Shown here piece after piece: positions 13,042-24,864 of a stretch of 64,000 nucleotides of DNA. The stretch is from Microvelia longipes. Taxonomy: Eukaryota > Arthropoda > Insecta > Hemiptera > Veliidae. Position numbers and translations under genes: made by a program. The notes beneath the pieces are model-generated. The model saw only the letters and a list, made by a program, of their open reading frames with translations, was not told the origin of the DNA and did no database searches. Position 1 is the first letter of the stretch. Each line of letters starts with the position of its first letter. The stretch is taken from positions 33,809,414 through 33,873,413 of the forward strand of contig JACMZG010001908.1 of assembly GCA_018340805.1 (NCBI GenBank), read 5' to 3'.

Positions 13042-13593
13042 AATTAATATGGGTCCCAGGTCATTCTGGAATACCAGGTAATGAAAGGGCAGATTTGGCA
13101 GCCAAAGAAGGAGCCTCTCTACCATTCTGTGGACCAGAACCCTCCATTGATTGGTCTAGAGGACAAGCCAGATTTCTGATTAAAGAGTGGACATGGAAAA
13201 AGGCTAATACACATTGGTACAACTCTAATGGTTGTCGGCAGGCAAAGATGATGATACCAACTATCAACAGGAAAAGAACTAGATGGCTTCTAGAACTGAG
13301 CAAAGGCAATATCAGGATGATGGTAGGGGTCTTGACTGGACACTGCAAACTCCAAAGACACCTCTCCATTATGAAGGTAGTGCAAGATTCCACTTGCCCA
13401 GTGTGTGGTGATGAAGAGGAAACAGCCTATCACTTTTTAGGGTAGATGTGAAGGTCTCGGTAGAATTCGTTTCCAGACCTTTGGATCCGGAGAACTGGCT
13501 GAGGAAGAGCTGGAATCGCTCAAGTGGCAGGACATCCTCACTTTCATAGGTCAATCCAGGAGATTCAACAGGGAACAGGAGGTGGAGGCGTAG
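13042..13593 (+). pseudogene. LINE ORF2 C-terminus: RNase H and zinc-knuckle end, 5'-truncated
   Basis: The fragment opens in IWVPGHSGIPGNERADLAAK, the last catalytic motif of a LINE-encoded RNase H (His, Asn and the final Asp visible). It continues through HWYNSN, RWLLELSKG and LTGHCKLQRHL, then the Cys/His cluster CPVCGDEEETAYHFLG. One extra G near 13441 then breaks the frame, and the next frame runs on (RCEGLGRIRFQTF and so on) to a stop at 13591-13593. This order is typical for the ORF2 ends of I/R1/LOA-type non-LTR elements. Reverse transcriptase and endonuclease parts are absent because of 5' truncation. It is a dead copy. Confidence 0.85.
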
Positions 13594-13693
13594 TGGTGAG
13601 AGGGTGATTGAGTTACGGGGTTGGTGAAAAGGACCTTAAAGTTGGTCTACTCACCAGGCTTGACCTCCCCACCCCCCTACTACTACTACTACT
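13594..13693 (+). mobile_element. LINE 3' UTR with (TAC)n tail
   Basis: A 100-base 3' UTR follows the ORF2 stop and ends in about eight TAC/CTA triplets, which run directly into the right direct repeat. A simple-repeat tail instead of poly(A) is usual for I-like elements. Confidence 0.7.
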
Positions 13694-13926
13694 ACTACAG
13701 ATAAATAAACAATATTTATTTAACAATAGGAAAAATAAACAAAGAGGCAACAGAATATAAGTGTTTATAGGTTAAACGCAGTGTGTGCTTTACACTTGAG
13801 TGATGACCCTAAGCAAGGTTAAACTTTTTTTTGTAAAGTTATGTCCGGATATGAACCCTTTAAACGTACGATGGCTTTTTTCAACGATGGAAAAAAATTC
13901 TTACGGAAGTATAGCATAATTAAGTA
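13694..13926. repeat. Right 233-bp direct repeat flanking the LINE fragment
   Basis: Second copy of 12811-13041. It starts within the last triplets of the LINE tail, so the exact border is ambiguous by about five bases (ACTAC). Confidence 0.85.
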
Positions 13927-14283
13927 GCAGTTGTTATAGTTCCATGTGTGTTTTATACGAGGGTACATCCTGCTTTTTCCCTCCTCTCGTGGTAGGGTAT
14001 GCCCTGTTTCCGTCAAGTAAACCCAAAAAAATGACTTCGTACTAATTTAACAACCCAAAAAAATTGCATGTCCTGAAAAAGGCAGTCCTGCGAAAAATCT
14101 AATTTGCATCACAAAATCCTAAAAACATGACATTGTTTAGCATAGTAATACATTTACTCCACCTTTGTTCTCGTTATCGCTAAATCATTTTGAAACCAAT
14201 CCTGTTTGGCAAGCATAGTATTATTCGTTTTAAACTTAGGCTTACAATTTGGATTAATAAAACCGATGTCTTACTTTTTAAAG

Positions 14284-14420
14284 AATGGAGTTTCATTTGT
14301 AATTTTAATTAGTTATAATATTAGGATTATCACATTAGGAATAGAAAAAAAACTGTCTTTCTACAATAACTCGTTATATAAGACATTCATTTGTCTTACG
14401 GGTCATCATCAGTGTCAGAA
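14284..14420. mobile_element. Single-arm relic of the GTCATCATCAGTG foldback family
   Basis: Begins ATGGAGTTTCATTTGTAAT and reaches GGGTCATCATCAGTGTC, then continues with AGGAAGTTATTG and GAGTCTGTTTTC. The order of these blocks matches one arm of the foldbacks at 24310-24650 and 34005-36110. Only one arm is present here. Confidence 0.5.
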
Positions 14421-14566
14421 ATAAATTTTAGGAAGTTATTGTGAAGAGTCTGTTTTCTTTTAATTCCTTTTGTTATAATGTGTTTTAGTAAGATAATAAA
14501 TAAATTAAAGAAAACATATTTTTTTAACTATGACTTGAGTTGTAAATTAGGTTTTCATATGTAGCG

Positions 14567-14690
14567 ACCTGGCCAATACGTGTTTTACGTTCCAACGGAC
14601 GTAAAACACATATGTACGTTTCTAGGAACGTAAAATGCATATTTACGTCCCTAGGGACGTAAAATGCATATTTACGTCTCTTTAAATCTA
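14567..14690. repeat. Cluster of three TACGT palindromes
   Basis: Three hairpins follow each other: arms GTGTTTTACGT and complement (14580-14609), ACGTT..AACGT around CTAG (14616-14631), and a perfect 22-base palindrome centred on CTAG (14642-14663). ATGCATATTTACGTC also repeats in tandem. No promoter or gene is linked to it. Confidence 0.7.
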
Positions 14691-15059
14691 CCTGGTCCTA
14701 AATTATACACAGAGCACTGCCAGTGTAAAACTTCTTCACAGGCAATGCTTCAGCGACCCTTCTTGCCAATGCTGATACATTTATGACAACTTTAAAAAGG
14801 CATGGCAATCAAGTGCAGTGACCATATAGAGTAGTCATCTATGCCGAATAAAATCAAATTCACTGAACAAATTCTAAATAACTTAAGGAATAAAAAAGAG
14901 AATGTGTTCAAAGAAATATGAAAACCCAACTAAAATCGTTATTAACGATTCTTCAAACTGTAACTTTTCATTCCCATCATTATTAACAAATTTTAAAAAT
15001 TAATAAGAAATATATTTCATTTATTATTTAAGTCGTAAGTAAATTTAATACACGACAGG

Positions 15060-15200
15060 GATCGAAGAATCTCCGCTCTCGTATTAACTCCCGAGGCTAG
15101 GCCTCGGGAGTCAATTTTAGTTAACTCCTTCGACAAAGCCTCGGGAGAAAACTTGTTAACCTCCCGAGGTCTAATAGTTTTTACCTGCGGCTTCGCCTTA
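15060..15200. repeat. GC-rich hairpin cluster (CCTCGGGAG)
   Basis: ACTCCCGAGGC and its complement form an 11-bp hairpin with a TAG loop at 15087-15111. The same CCTCGGGAG core returns at 15139-15147 and, inverted, at 15161-15169. The patch stands out by its GC content. An 83-codon open frame on the - strand covers it but has no known motif. Confidence 0.6.
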
Positions 15201-15603
15201 GGTGAAAACTTGGTCTGAGCTATAAAACTTTCTTCTCCCCCTTGCCGTGTAAATAACCATTCCTCCATAGTATTTAGGAGCTTAAGCAGGATTTCTGGGG
15301 TATGGTATACAGGTAATAAATATTATGCTTCTTCAGTATAATTTTAATTAACCGGATTGAGATGAAGTCGTTGGGAGGATACTTTTTCCATAATAATAAT
15401 ATTTTATTTTAAAGTCATTCGCTCTTAAAGACATATTTTAACTAAACTTATAATTAAACTTAATTATTTATTATTTGAAAATAAATTAAAGCTAGTATAG
15501 AAATTTAAATGACAATAGTAAAATGGAATAATAAAAGTCACGATAATTGACGTTTTTTTAATCACTTAAATAAGATTGAGAAAGGAAGCGGTTAATTTTG
15601 GGT

Positions 15604-15725
15604 ATTATCCGTAATCAGTGCCTAGTGGTAGGTCTCTAGAGTGCCGTTTATAAAGGGGGTTCCAGAGGCTCGACTCTGTGGGGTCCAAGGGGACATTGTT
15701 GGAGCCCCCAAGGTCCCACTCATTA
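15604..15725 (+). mobile_element. tRNA-derived SINE candidate
   Basis: TAGTGGTAGG at 15623 resembles a polymerase III A box, and GGCTCGACTCT at 15667 differs from the B-box consensus GGTTCGANNCC at few positions. Spacing of about 45 bases is right. The body is GC-rich compared with its surroundings. No clear tail or target duplication was seen. Confidence 0.35.
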
Positions 15726-18700
15726 CTAACCTTATTGTTTTACCCTCTTTGTCTCTATACATTGTTCCAGATTTTTTTGTTACTAGTCCATTTTTCATAC
15801 AACTTTTTAGAACCATTATTTTAGCCGATCCAATTAGGTTTCTATCTCAATCTCCCTTAAAAGAAAGAGGTTCATTAACTATTAATTATTGTAAAATTGC
15901 TCTTAATAATTTAAAGTCTTATTACGAAAATATAAATTAAGCTTTTGTAAATTTAAAAATATATTTTACAAGTCATGATTATTGTATCAAAATTTAGAAA
16001 CAATTATACATTACATTATCCAACTTATTGTTAAAAATAAAAATCCAGCTCTAGAAAAATTAAAACTTGCTGTCCACAAGTACATACAAAATACATACAT
16101 AGTGAACAACTGTACACTAGTGAACAACTTACAGAAAAGCAACAAAAATAATGCAACAATAATAAAAATGAATTACTAAATTGTTAAAAAATATATTGTT
16201 AAAATATTGTTAAAAAATAATTTATTATTAAACATATTGTGGAATAGAAGTCGCTCTTTTCCTAATAGTAATTAAAAAAATATAATTAATATCTGAAAAT
16301 AACAAAATTAAAAAAACCTTTAAATCTTGTCATTTTAGCAATTTTGAACAAAATTTCTGTTGAACAAAACCCCTTTAATAAAATTGTTTTCATGTTACTT
16401 CACTGTTTTCATGTTTCATTATTATTACCTTTTATCCTAATTTTCTTTTTTTTTTCAAGTCCATACAGTTAACCACATCAATATTTTATTAAGTTAATTA
16501 CAAATTTATTTAACAGAGCATAAACAAATTTTTAAAAAATCTTTTATTTGCGAATTAATTATCCTTCTTTTCAGAAAATATTAATAATTTACTATGTATA
16601 TGCTTAGAAGTTTATTAATTATTCTTTTAAAATTGAAAAAGACCGACCTACAATCAACGTTATGCCCTCCTCTTTATGTATTGCCCTTTCTTTCGTGTTT
16701 AAAATACTTAGAAACAAGTTAACATATTATGCCTTTGCATGAGAATATGAGAAAATAACTCATTGCAACGCTTTTGTATTTTCATAATAATTATAAATCA
16801 ATAAGAGTAATTTTAATAAAATAATTAAGATTGTAAAAAATTATTTTATGTTTCTTTTAATTTTTTATCGTGGTCTCATTGAGTTCATTGAGTATGAAAC
16901 TGTTAAAAAATAAAAACTGTTTTTAGGACAGTGAGATATAAATAAACAGAGAGAGATAAATATTGACGGTATTTATTATTTGACCATTTTTTTTAACAAA
17001 CAAAAATCACTAAAACCGGGGTAAGTATTGCCTATTTAATGTAAACATTTGTGATGCTTGAATGATAAAATGTTGAACATTACATAAAGCAATAACATAA
17101 AAAACACGACCGAAGCATAACGCGAAATTCAGTCACGTTCTATCTCCCCCCCCCCCCAACCTCGACAAAATAACACACTAAGCATTAAAATCCAAAAAGT
17201 AGCATTTGAAATCCCTTTCTCCTATCTACTCCTCTCCAAAATCCAGACAACTAATTCGTTGAATGAGCTTTTACCATTTTACAAAAACATTAACTTAAAA
17301 AATTGGTATGTATTTGGTCTGAATTGTGTAATTTTTGTTTGTTTTAAAATTGAGTTTGTTCCAGTTTTTTTACAGAAATTTATTCCAGACACATTTAACT
17401 TAAAAAATTCATTTTCAAATAGATTTAAAATTCATACAAAAATTGTATTATTTTATAAATAATTGCCTTACATCCGGCAATAAAATATTTTATGTTTAAA
17501 TTAAATTTTATTGTAAAAAACAGAAATATGTCAAAAATGTGACACCTACATTATTCTTCAAATATCATAAGATGTACCATAAGATTCCACAATATAAGTT
17601 TATATAGATGACTCAACCAACATAAATAATGTTTTTTCTTTTTTTAAGACCGGGGGTATAAACCAGAGCATTAGACCACTCAGGTGGGTCCTTAGTGCAA
17701 ACCCGGACATAACTTATGTAGACAACAAGGTACAGCTCAGCGGAGTTACAAAAATTAAGTCCTATATTAGAGTTCAGATTTATTTAGTACCTTAAGGTTC
17801 CTCAATGTAAGTATGAATAAATTATGTGGACCTATATTGTTAACAACCTAATACAGGGTTATTTACTTATTTATATTGTTAAAAAGGTTATGGCTCAACC
17901 GAATTTAGTCCTAATTAATAATTAAAAAGTCCTTCAAGAGAGCAGTAACTTATCACTTAAAAATCAAAACTAATAAGATAAACATTTTTCATAAGAATAT
18001 ATTTGCTAAAACCATTCTACTTTCTGATTTCTGAGTCCGTTTTAAGTGTAAAAGCAGTCTACAGAGCGGCCTGTTATTTTCTTTGATGATTACAAGATAT
18101 TGGAAGGCTTAATTCTTAAGTATTATATTTAAAATTAAGTTTTTTTTAATTAAGTATTCATAAATTTAAATAAGAAAATATAGGAATTATTTTACTATTC
18201 GTCATAGCATTATTAAACGCGTCAGTAAGACGTATAATATCAATAAAAAGTATATTTGTAATAAATCAAACTCAACGTAAATAAGAGAAATGTTGAAACG
18301 TACTAAAGAAAAACGCATAACATTACCAGCAACTTTGATAAATATAAATATAAATTATTTATATATAACTCTCATCCCTTTGTAACATTTATTATTTAAA
18401 TTAAATTTTATTTTATATTGAAAAAACAATATTTTGCTAAAAACCAGCAACGGTTTGTTTAGATAAATAAAAGAATAAATTGTTATGCTTTAAAAAATAC
18501 TGTTAGTTTATCTCGAAAAGCAGATTAAAAAACAAATAACAAATTTCGCTCCTCTAAGTTTTTATGTAAAATTGGTAAACCTGTCGTCGAGGGTGAAACA
18601 GCGTGAAATAACGATTCCTGCTATTATTCTTGTACACAGAGTAACACTTAAGTAAATGTTTGTATTGAAACAGAGATATTTCACTCTTGTGTTTCCCCAG

Positions 18701-21700
18701 TGCATAGTAGAGAAGGATTCAGAAAAATTAAAATATATTTATTGAGGAGAGAAAAATTATTGACATTACATGGATATTTTGTTCCATAATAGAAACAACA
18801 GCTTTATATATTTTACATATGTACTTAATACATCACGTATATGAATTTTTACTATGAATCTATTTCACTAAATAAATATTCAACTATTTACTATTTCGAT
18901 GTATAACGACTATACCATATATAATGTCGATTAAGGCCTGGTATCTTTAATAGTATCGTAATATTTTCTCGAAATTAAAAGGATATTATTGATAAAGTAT
19001 TTAAGCATAGTTATGTTTACTTAAAAGTGTTTTCGGAATAATTTACTAGTTTTTGAATGTCATACATTTGAATTTACAGCAGTTGAAAACGTTTGCCATG
19101 AATATAAAACAGAGAAGTAAATTATGCGTTAATAAAATGTTTGAAGGGTGTGAATGTTGTATCTGCTTATAATTTTCATTCTTTCTCCTAAAAATCTATT
19201 GAATTTTACTTTTCTGCATTTGTTCGAATCTATTCAAATATTTTAAATATTCAATTCATATTGTACGATTTTTTTGTCGAACAAACATATAAAAAGCTGG
19301 CGTATGTTGAAAAAGATTTGTTTGGGTGTTAGCCAAAGGGAAAAGCATAAACCCGGCCGAGTATAAAAAGTATTGAAAAGAGGGTCCACTAAATTCGTTA
19401 GGGAAAAACTATACGAGGTAGAAAAAATTCCAAGTTTCTCTATGGTTCTCCTCTATATCCTCAGAGATTACCTGTATTATACAGGGATTACTTGCTATGT
19501 ATTTACCAATGCGGGCTTTCCGGTAATCCAGAGGAAATGAAATTGTGACCAAAAGGATTTTTGAAAACCAGATTTATCTCTGCTTGAAAATAGAAAGAAA
19601 ACAGATAATGCCTATTTATAGATGAGATTTTTAACCCTTAAAGTAAACTTCTACCTAAACCACTATCTTTTGAACTCAGTATAAAAAAATAATTGTAAAT
19701 TATCAACTAATCCTCCCTACTTTATCTTTGTTTATGGTCAGATTATTCTAAAAAATATGTTTTAAGTAAAAAAAAAAACGAAAAGGGTTAAAATATTGGA
19801 TGGGTATTTTTTAATTAAAATAATAAATAATATTAAATGAAAGTTAATAAAGCCAACTATTAAAAAAAATATTTTTAGATTCTTTGTTAATTCTATTAAG
19901 TTAGCAAAAAAATTGGTGCAGAAAAATAGAACTTTTAAAGGTGTAAATATTTTTACATTGATTCCTCTTTTCATTAAATCAGAAAAAATTGTGGTTTTAG
20001 TATTGAGTGTCTGAACTAAAGTCAATTCGAATACTAAAAGTTCCCAATTCCTTACTTTTGTTACCATTGACGTTTATTTTTTTATATTTTCCCATAAAGT
20101 TAGTAGTTATAACTTTCTACCAATATTTTTTTTCTATCAGATAAATATGAAGTAAAGGTGGAATATAAAATTGTTAAGAAAATGGATGAGATAAGATTTA
20201 CCTCTAGAAAATAAGGTTTAGCATAAAATTATGCAACATATTACAATAAAAATGCAAATTATCATACTACAAAAAAGCAAAACCACAAGTATTCTCTAAA
20301 GAATAAAACCACCAAGAAGCAAACTTTAGAGCAAAATAAAGGTAAAATGTTCAGCCTTTTAATCTTGCAAAAAAACCTCTGTCTGGTTAAATAAAAGAAG
20401 ATAAAACAGCCTATAACTAGGTGAAGTAGGTATAAAACTAATACTTCTAGAAAACCTTAAAGCAAGTCTTTTCACAAACTGTAATTAAAAATGCTAAGGG
20501 TGATTAGAAGGGAAGGTTTAATACAAGTTTAACCGACCCGAAACCAAAATTAAAAAGGAGTAACTTAGTGTTTATGAAAGAAAAATAGGATAGAGCCACA
20601 AAGATCCAAGAAACTTTTTTAAATTGTCTTAAAAAAGATTCAATGTGGGTTTCAATTAAAATAAAATTTTAATATTAATTAATTGTTCTGACTAGATATT
20701 TTAATACTTATTTCTTTTGGAGCTCAAAACAATAAATATAACAACTCTTTGGTGCGATATGATAATAATTTACTCCAATGTATTGAAAATTTAAAATAAA
20801 CAATCAATTATTTGATCTACCATTATTACGATTATTACTACTACTATTGATACTATTACTAAGATTATTTGGTCTAAATTTTAAAACTAGTTGTGTGAAA
20901 TTTTGTTTTGAATGATTTCATATTAATAGAGCTGTAAGTAGATTAGATTAAAGAACAATTTAAATTAATGATTTATTTGGATATTTTTGCGTGATATTTA
21001 AACTTTTAAAACTTTTTCTTACGTTAAGGTTAACCCACAGGGGGAGCATAAAGTTTCGCCATCGTTTCAAGGAAAATAGAGAGGCATGAGACCACTGTCT
21101 CATATAGGGTTTAAAAGTACGAATAATCGTGTAAATTTGTGTTTTTCACTTTTAAGGTCTAACACACCTAACGAAAGTCAGCATACTTGAGTTCAAGTAA
21201 TTTTTTATATCCTTAGAATTCATAACTTTATAATATTAAACAAGGTAAGAATACCATTAAATATGTGCAATTAACTACTACACAATAATAAAGAACAAAA
21301 AGTTTAATTGACATGTTTATAACCTGATGATAGGAAGGATGTAGTAGTGCTACAAGTGCCCAAGACCAAGGTAGTAGAGGTGGGGGTAGGCGACACTACT
21401 GTACATTGGGAAGGCGTTATATGTTCCTTCTCTTTTATATAAGTTCCTTGGGTTTACCAATTTTTAAAAAACGTCATAACTTTATCTTTGAATTTTAATT
21501 AATTAATTTTTTAATTAATGCGTATATTACATTACGGACAAATGCCATAAAGGGAAATAAGAGAAAAAGGTTTTGTTATTTTACATGTAATAAATTTTTT
21601 TACTCCCTTATTCTATATGTAAACATTTATTATCATTTTAATAAAGATTACAACAGATAATAACAAAAATTAAATTAATAAAAATTGATGAGCTTTGAAT

Positions 21701-22953
21701 ACATCTTTATTTTCTTGAGTTCAATTTCACCTAAACATAAAATTTCTAATCTCTTTATTTCCATTGTATTTTACTTGCAATAAAATAATGTTATTTGCAA
21801 ATTCCACGTGCAAATATCACCGGCTAAAAGTAAATTTATTTCCTCATAGTTTTTCCCAAGCAATCAAAAACAAGTGTAAAAACTTTAAATTGTAATAAAA
21901 TAAGACATAAAAAGGTAAAGTTGCAAGCTTCATAGCTTTAAATTTTTTTCTACTTTTATTTTGCTGCGTAGGTAAAAGGAAAAAAGTTGTTTTATCATCA
22001 TTTTATAGCTTTAAAATTCTTTAAGTCTATTAAATAATAAAAACGTGAAGTTAATATTAAACGATAGTTATTATTGAAAAAGTAAAGTGAGCTTTCATGG
22101 AGTTTATCTTAAAAATAGATCTTAAAATAGAAGACGTTTCTCCACAGAAAGTAATCTTTATTACCAAAGCATTTTCAACCTGTCAAAAGACCATATGACC
22201 AGTGCTAGCCTAAAAACTGAATGTTCCAATCAATGAAAATAACAACTATTAAGTCTAAAAAATAAATTAGATAAAAATATGTATAAGTCAATAATTTAAA
22301 AAAATATCAACAAATCTTAAATCTTTATTAGAATACTTAGTAAACCTGCAAAAAGAATCGTGTGACTTTAATTACACATAAATTGAATAAATTTTTAAAC
22401 AAAATTATATTAACCATCACAATTGGAAATTTTACTAAGTTTCTTTAACATATGTAAAATAATTTATGTACTTTAATTTTTCGGTACAGTTTAAAGACTT
22501 TTCTAGCGTATAAATAGAATATGACAATGTAATAAACCGTAATGGGAGTTAGGGATGTACCTTAAATCGAATAGTCAAATCCTGAAGACGATGAACGGGC
22601 TTTTTGATTAATACCCCTAAAATCGTGCTTATAGTACATTTGAATAAATAGCCTAGCTTATTAGAACTGCTGATTAAACTACCCTAATGTTTTGTCAAAA
22701 GTCATGCGTTAAAAAAAGTTTTAATTATGTTTAGGTCTAAATAATAATATACATTTAAATCTTTCTATCTCTTTTCCGCTAAATAGATCAGACTCAACAT
22801 TTTCTTTAAAACTTTTGAACTTGTTATTTTCTTAAAGTTAATTTTACGCTTTAAAACTTTTGACAAACTAGATAAACCAACCATTAAAGAGGATGTCAAA
22901 ACATGGAAAACTTGAATTTAAAAAGACAATTCATAGCAAGTATACAAATGCTA

Positions 22954-23263
22954 ACGCGGTGTCCGCATACCGGGCGAATTTCATGATATATGCGCCCCTC
23001 GTGTTTAACACTCTATTTCTTGCTTAAGTTTCCAGTTCATTCTTTTAACTCGAAAAGAACCATTACTACTTGATACTCAATCTTTTTTGGATTTTCAATT
23101 GAAATGCGCATATATTTATCCCATAGGTTAGACAAAACTACGTTTATTCTTCCAAAACCGGCACTTCACACCATTATTTGCTTTAACTTAAAGCTCAGAT
23201 AGTTCTTATCATTTGAAAGGTTTTTGCGCATTTCCTTTGACATGATTCGCCCACCATGCAGAC
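22954..23263. mobile_element. MITE of the GGCGCGGTGGTCCGCATG family, copy 1
   Basis: The left end ACGCGGTGTCCGCATACCGG and the right end GATTCGCCCACCATGCAGAC are imperfect inverted repeats. Longer relatives are at 31688-32329 and about 53930-54887. Internal parts share TTTCTTGCTTAAGTTTCC and AAATGCGCAT. No coding capacity. Confidence 0.6.
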
Positions 23264-23844
23264 ATAAAATTTTGACCTCTTGAACCTCATACCTTTCCCT
23301 TAACTTACTAATACTACTTAACTTACTAATAATACCCTACCACGTCACAGGTCTCTCAGACCTATAGTGGTAGGTATCCTTACCATATAAATGTAAATGT
23401 AGTTGTAAACTTATATTAGGTAAAATAAAAAAAAAATAAAAAAAAACTTCGACTCCCGCAATGCCACCCATCCTATTGGCGATTTTTTCAAAGGGAATTC
23501 GCTAATATAAAGATATTAAACTATAGTCAAATATAATATGAGAAAAAGCAGAGGAAAAAACATAAGAACAATAAATATAAAAATCAGGACATTTTTTATT
23601 GTTTAATCTTTTTTATTATACTACATAAAATTATTTACGGACAAAAGCTAATTTGAAATATTTATTCAACCATAAACCAACCATTGTTTTTTTATTTTAT
23701 TTATTTATTTTATCAACTTTGATTATAATTAGTGAAGTGTGCGAATATCAAAGACAATTTATTACCACGGAAATGAAAAATAAATTAAATAACTCAAGTA
23801 AAATTAAACAAATTAAATAAGTGAATTAAATTATTTTAATAAAG

Positions 23845-23965
23845 TTGAGCATCAGAGGAGTTTTATATGTTTGGAGAGTGGACATTGGAGACATTCTCCA
23901 CGAATAAAATTTATTTGTACACAGCATTCAAGCTAACATGAGGACATCATCAGTGTCTATACAAA
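23845..23965. mobile_element. Single-arm relic of the GTCATCATCAGTG foldback family
   Basis: Blocks GAGCATCAGAGGAGTTT, ATTCTCCACGAATAAAATTT, TTCAAGCTAACATGAGG and CATCATCAGTGTC appear in the order seen in arms of the family. The second arm is absent. Confidence 0.5.
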
Positions 23966-24309
23966 ACTCTTTTTTTCTCTATTTTATAAAGCCATAGCGT
24001 AAATTAAATAAACACAACTAATCCAACCTGATAATAATTCAACTCTTTATGTTAGAAGAATTATTTTGCGGAGAAGTTCTCATTTTTCCGTTTCCTATTT
24101 AAAATTAATTAAATAAATAGACATAATAAAAGGATTGATAGTGTCTCATCACTTCTGTAATAAGGTTAAAATAGTAGAAATTATGTTAAAATGAAAAAAG
24201 TAAAATTATAAAAACTAAAAATTATCAAAAATAAATAATAACCCCTGTCACACTTGTTAAGTCTTACCACTAATTTCGAAATCTCATATATAGTTAACTA
24301 TTATTAATA

Positions 24310-24650
24310 ATCAGAATAATAATATAAGTCTCCACTGATGTTTTTTTTTTACTTATTTAAAATAAAGGATAATCGGCTTTCAACCAACTAAGGTCATCAT
24401 CATCATCAGTGCCGGTGAGATGTTAGGAAGCTAGGTTTTGAGTCTCTTTTCAAAACAACTATTGTCTTATACCAGTCAGCAGTAAGAAAAGACTCAAAAC
24501 CTAGCTTTCTAACATCTCACCGGCACTGATGATGACCTTTAGTTGGTTGAGAACCGGTTATGCTTTATTTTAAATACATAATACATCAGTGGAGAGACTT
24601 ATTTTATTATTCTGACCATAATGAACTCCTCTAGCGCTCATACTTTGAAT
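24310..24650. mobile_element. Foldback element directly upstream of a coding exon
   Basis: Arms of about 130 bases pair around a centre near 24460: CAGAATAATAATATAAGTCTC, a T-rich block, TTCAACCAACTAAGGTCATC, CATCAGTGCCGGTGAGATGT and AAAACCTAGCTTTC each return as complements. The right end carries GAACTCCTCTAGCGCTC, also found in other members. It ends about 35 bases before the acceptor of the first fibrinogen exon. Confidence 0.78.
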
Positions 24651-24684
24651 CCTATTATTAATAATATGTTTCTTTATGTTATAG

Positions 24685-24864
24685 ACTGCAACGAGCTTGG
24701 AGAACAAACAACTGGAGAAAAATTGATCAGGCCTGGTGGGGAAGGAAGTCCTGTTCTTATAGACTGTCAGAAAGGATGGACTGTTGTTCAGAGAAGATCT
24801 GATGGTTCCCAAGAATTCAATAAGAAATGGGAAGAATATGCTAAAGGATTTGGATCTCCAACAG
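24685..24864 (+). CDS. sca: Fibrinogen C-terminal domain, first exon
   Basis: The exon follows the acceptor TTATGTTATAG and ends at the donor GTAATG, entering and leaving in phase 1. It encodes the N-terminal subdomain of a fibrinogen-like domain: D-C-N-E-L at the start, a second Cys in LIDCQKG, then the diagnostic GWTVVQRRSDGSQEF, and KKWEEYAKGFGSPTG. These match the family pattern in which the first two Cys form a disulfide and the RR.DGS segment forms the core. A foldback element ends only about 35 bases upstream of the acceptor, so its arm may supply part of the intron's 3' signals. Confidence 0.92.

Larger units (their letters stand above)
9650..24684. other. 15-kb intron 3 with many insertions
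   Basis: This intron separates the linker from the fibrinogen domain. Recognised contents are listed separately: LINE fragment with long direct repeats (12.8-13.9 kb), palindrome clusters (14.6 and 15.1 kb), a SINE candidate (15.6 kb), a MITE (23 kb) and foldback parts (14.3, 23.8, 24.3 kb). The stretches 9650-12810 and 15730-22950 hold AT-rich sequence with no gene or recognisable element. Confidence 0.55.

Noticed and set aside
13061..13393. 110-codon - strand open frame
   Set aside because: It is the antisense of the LINE RNase H fragment.
15641..15940. 99-codon + strand open frame with hydrophobic segments
   Set aside because: It overlaps a SINE-like repeat, has no motif or splice context, and its hydrophobicity follows from T-rich sequence.
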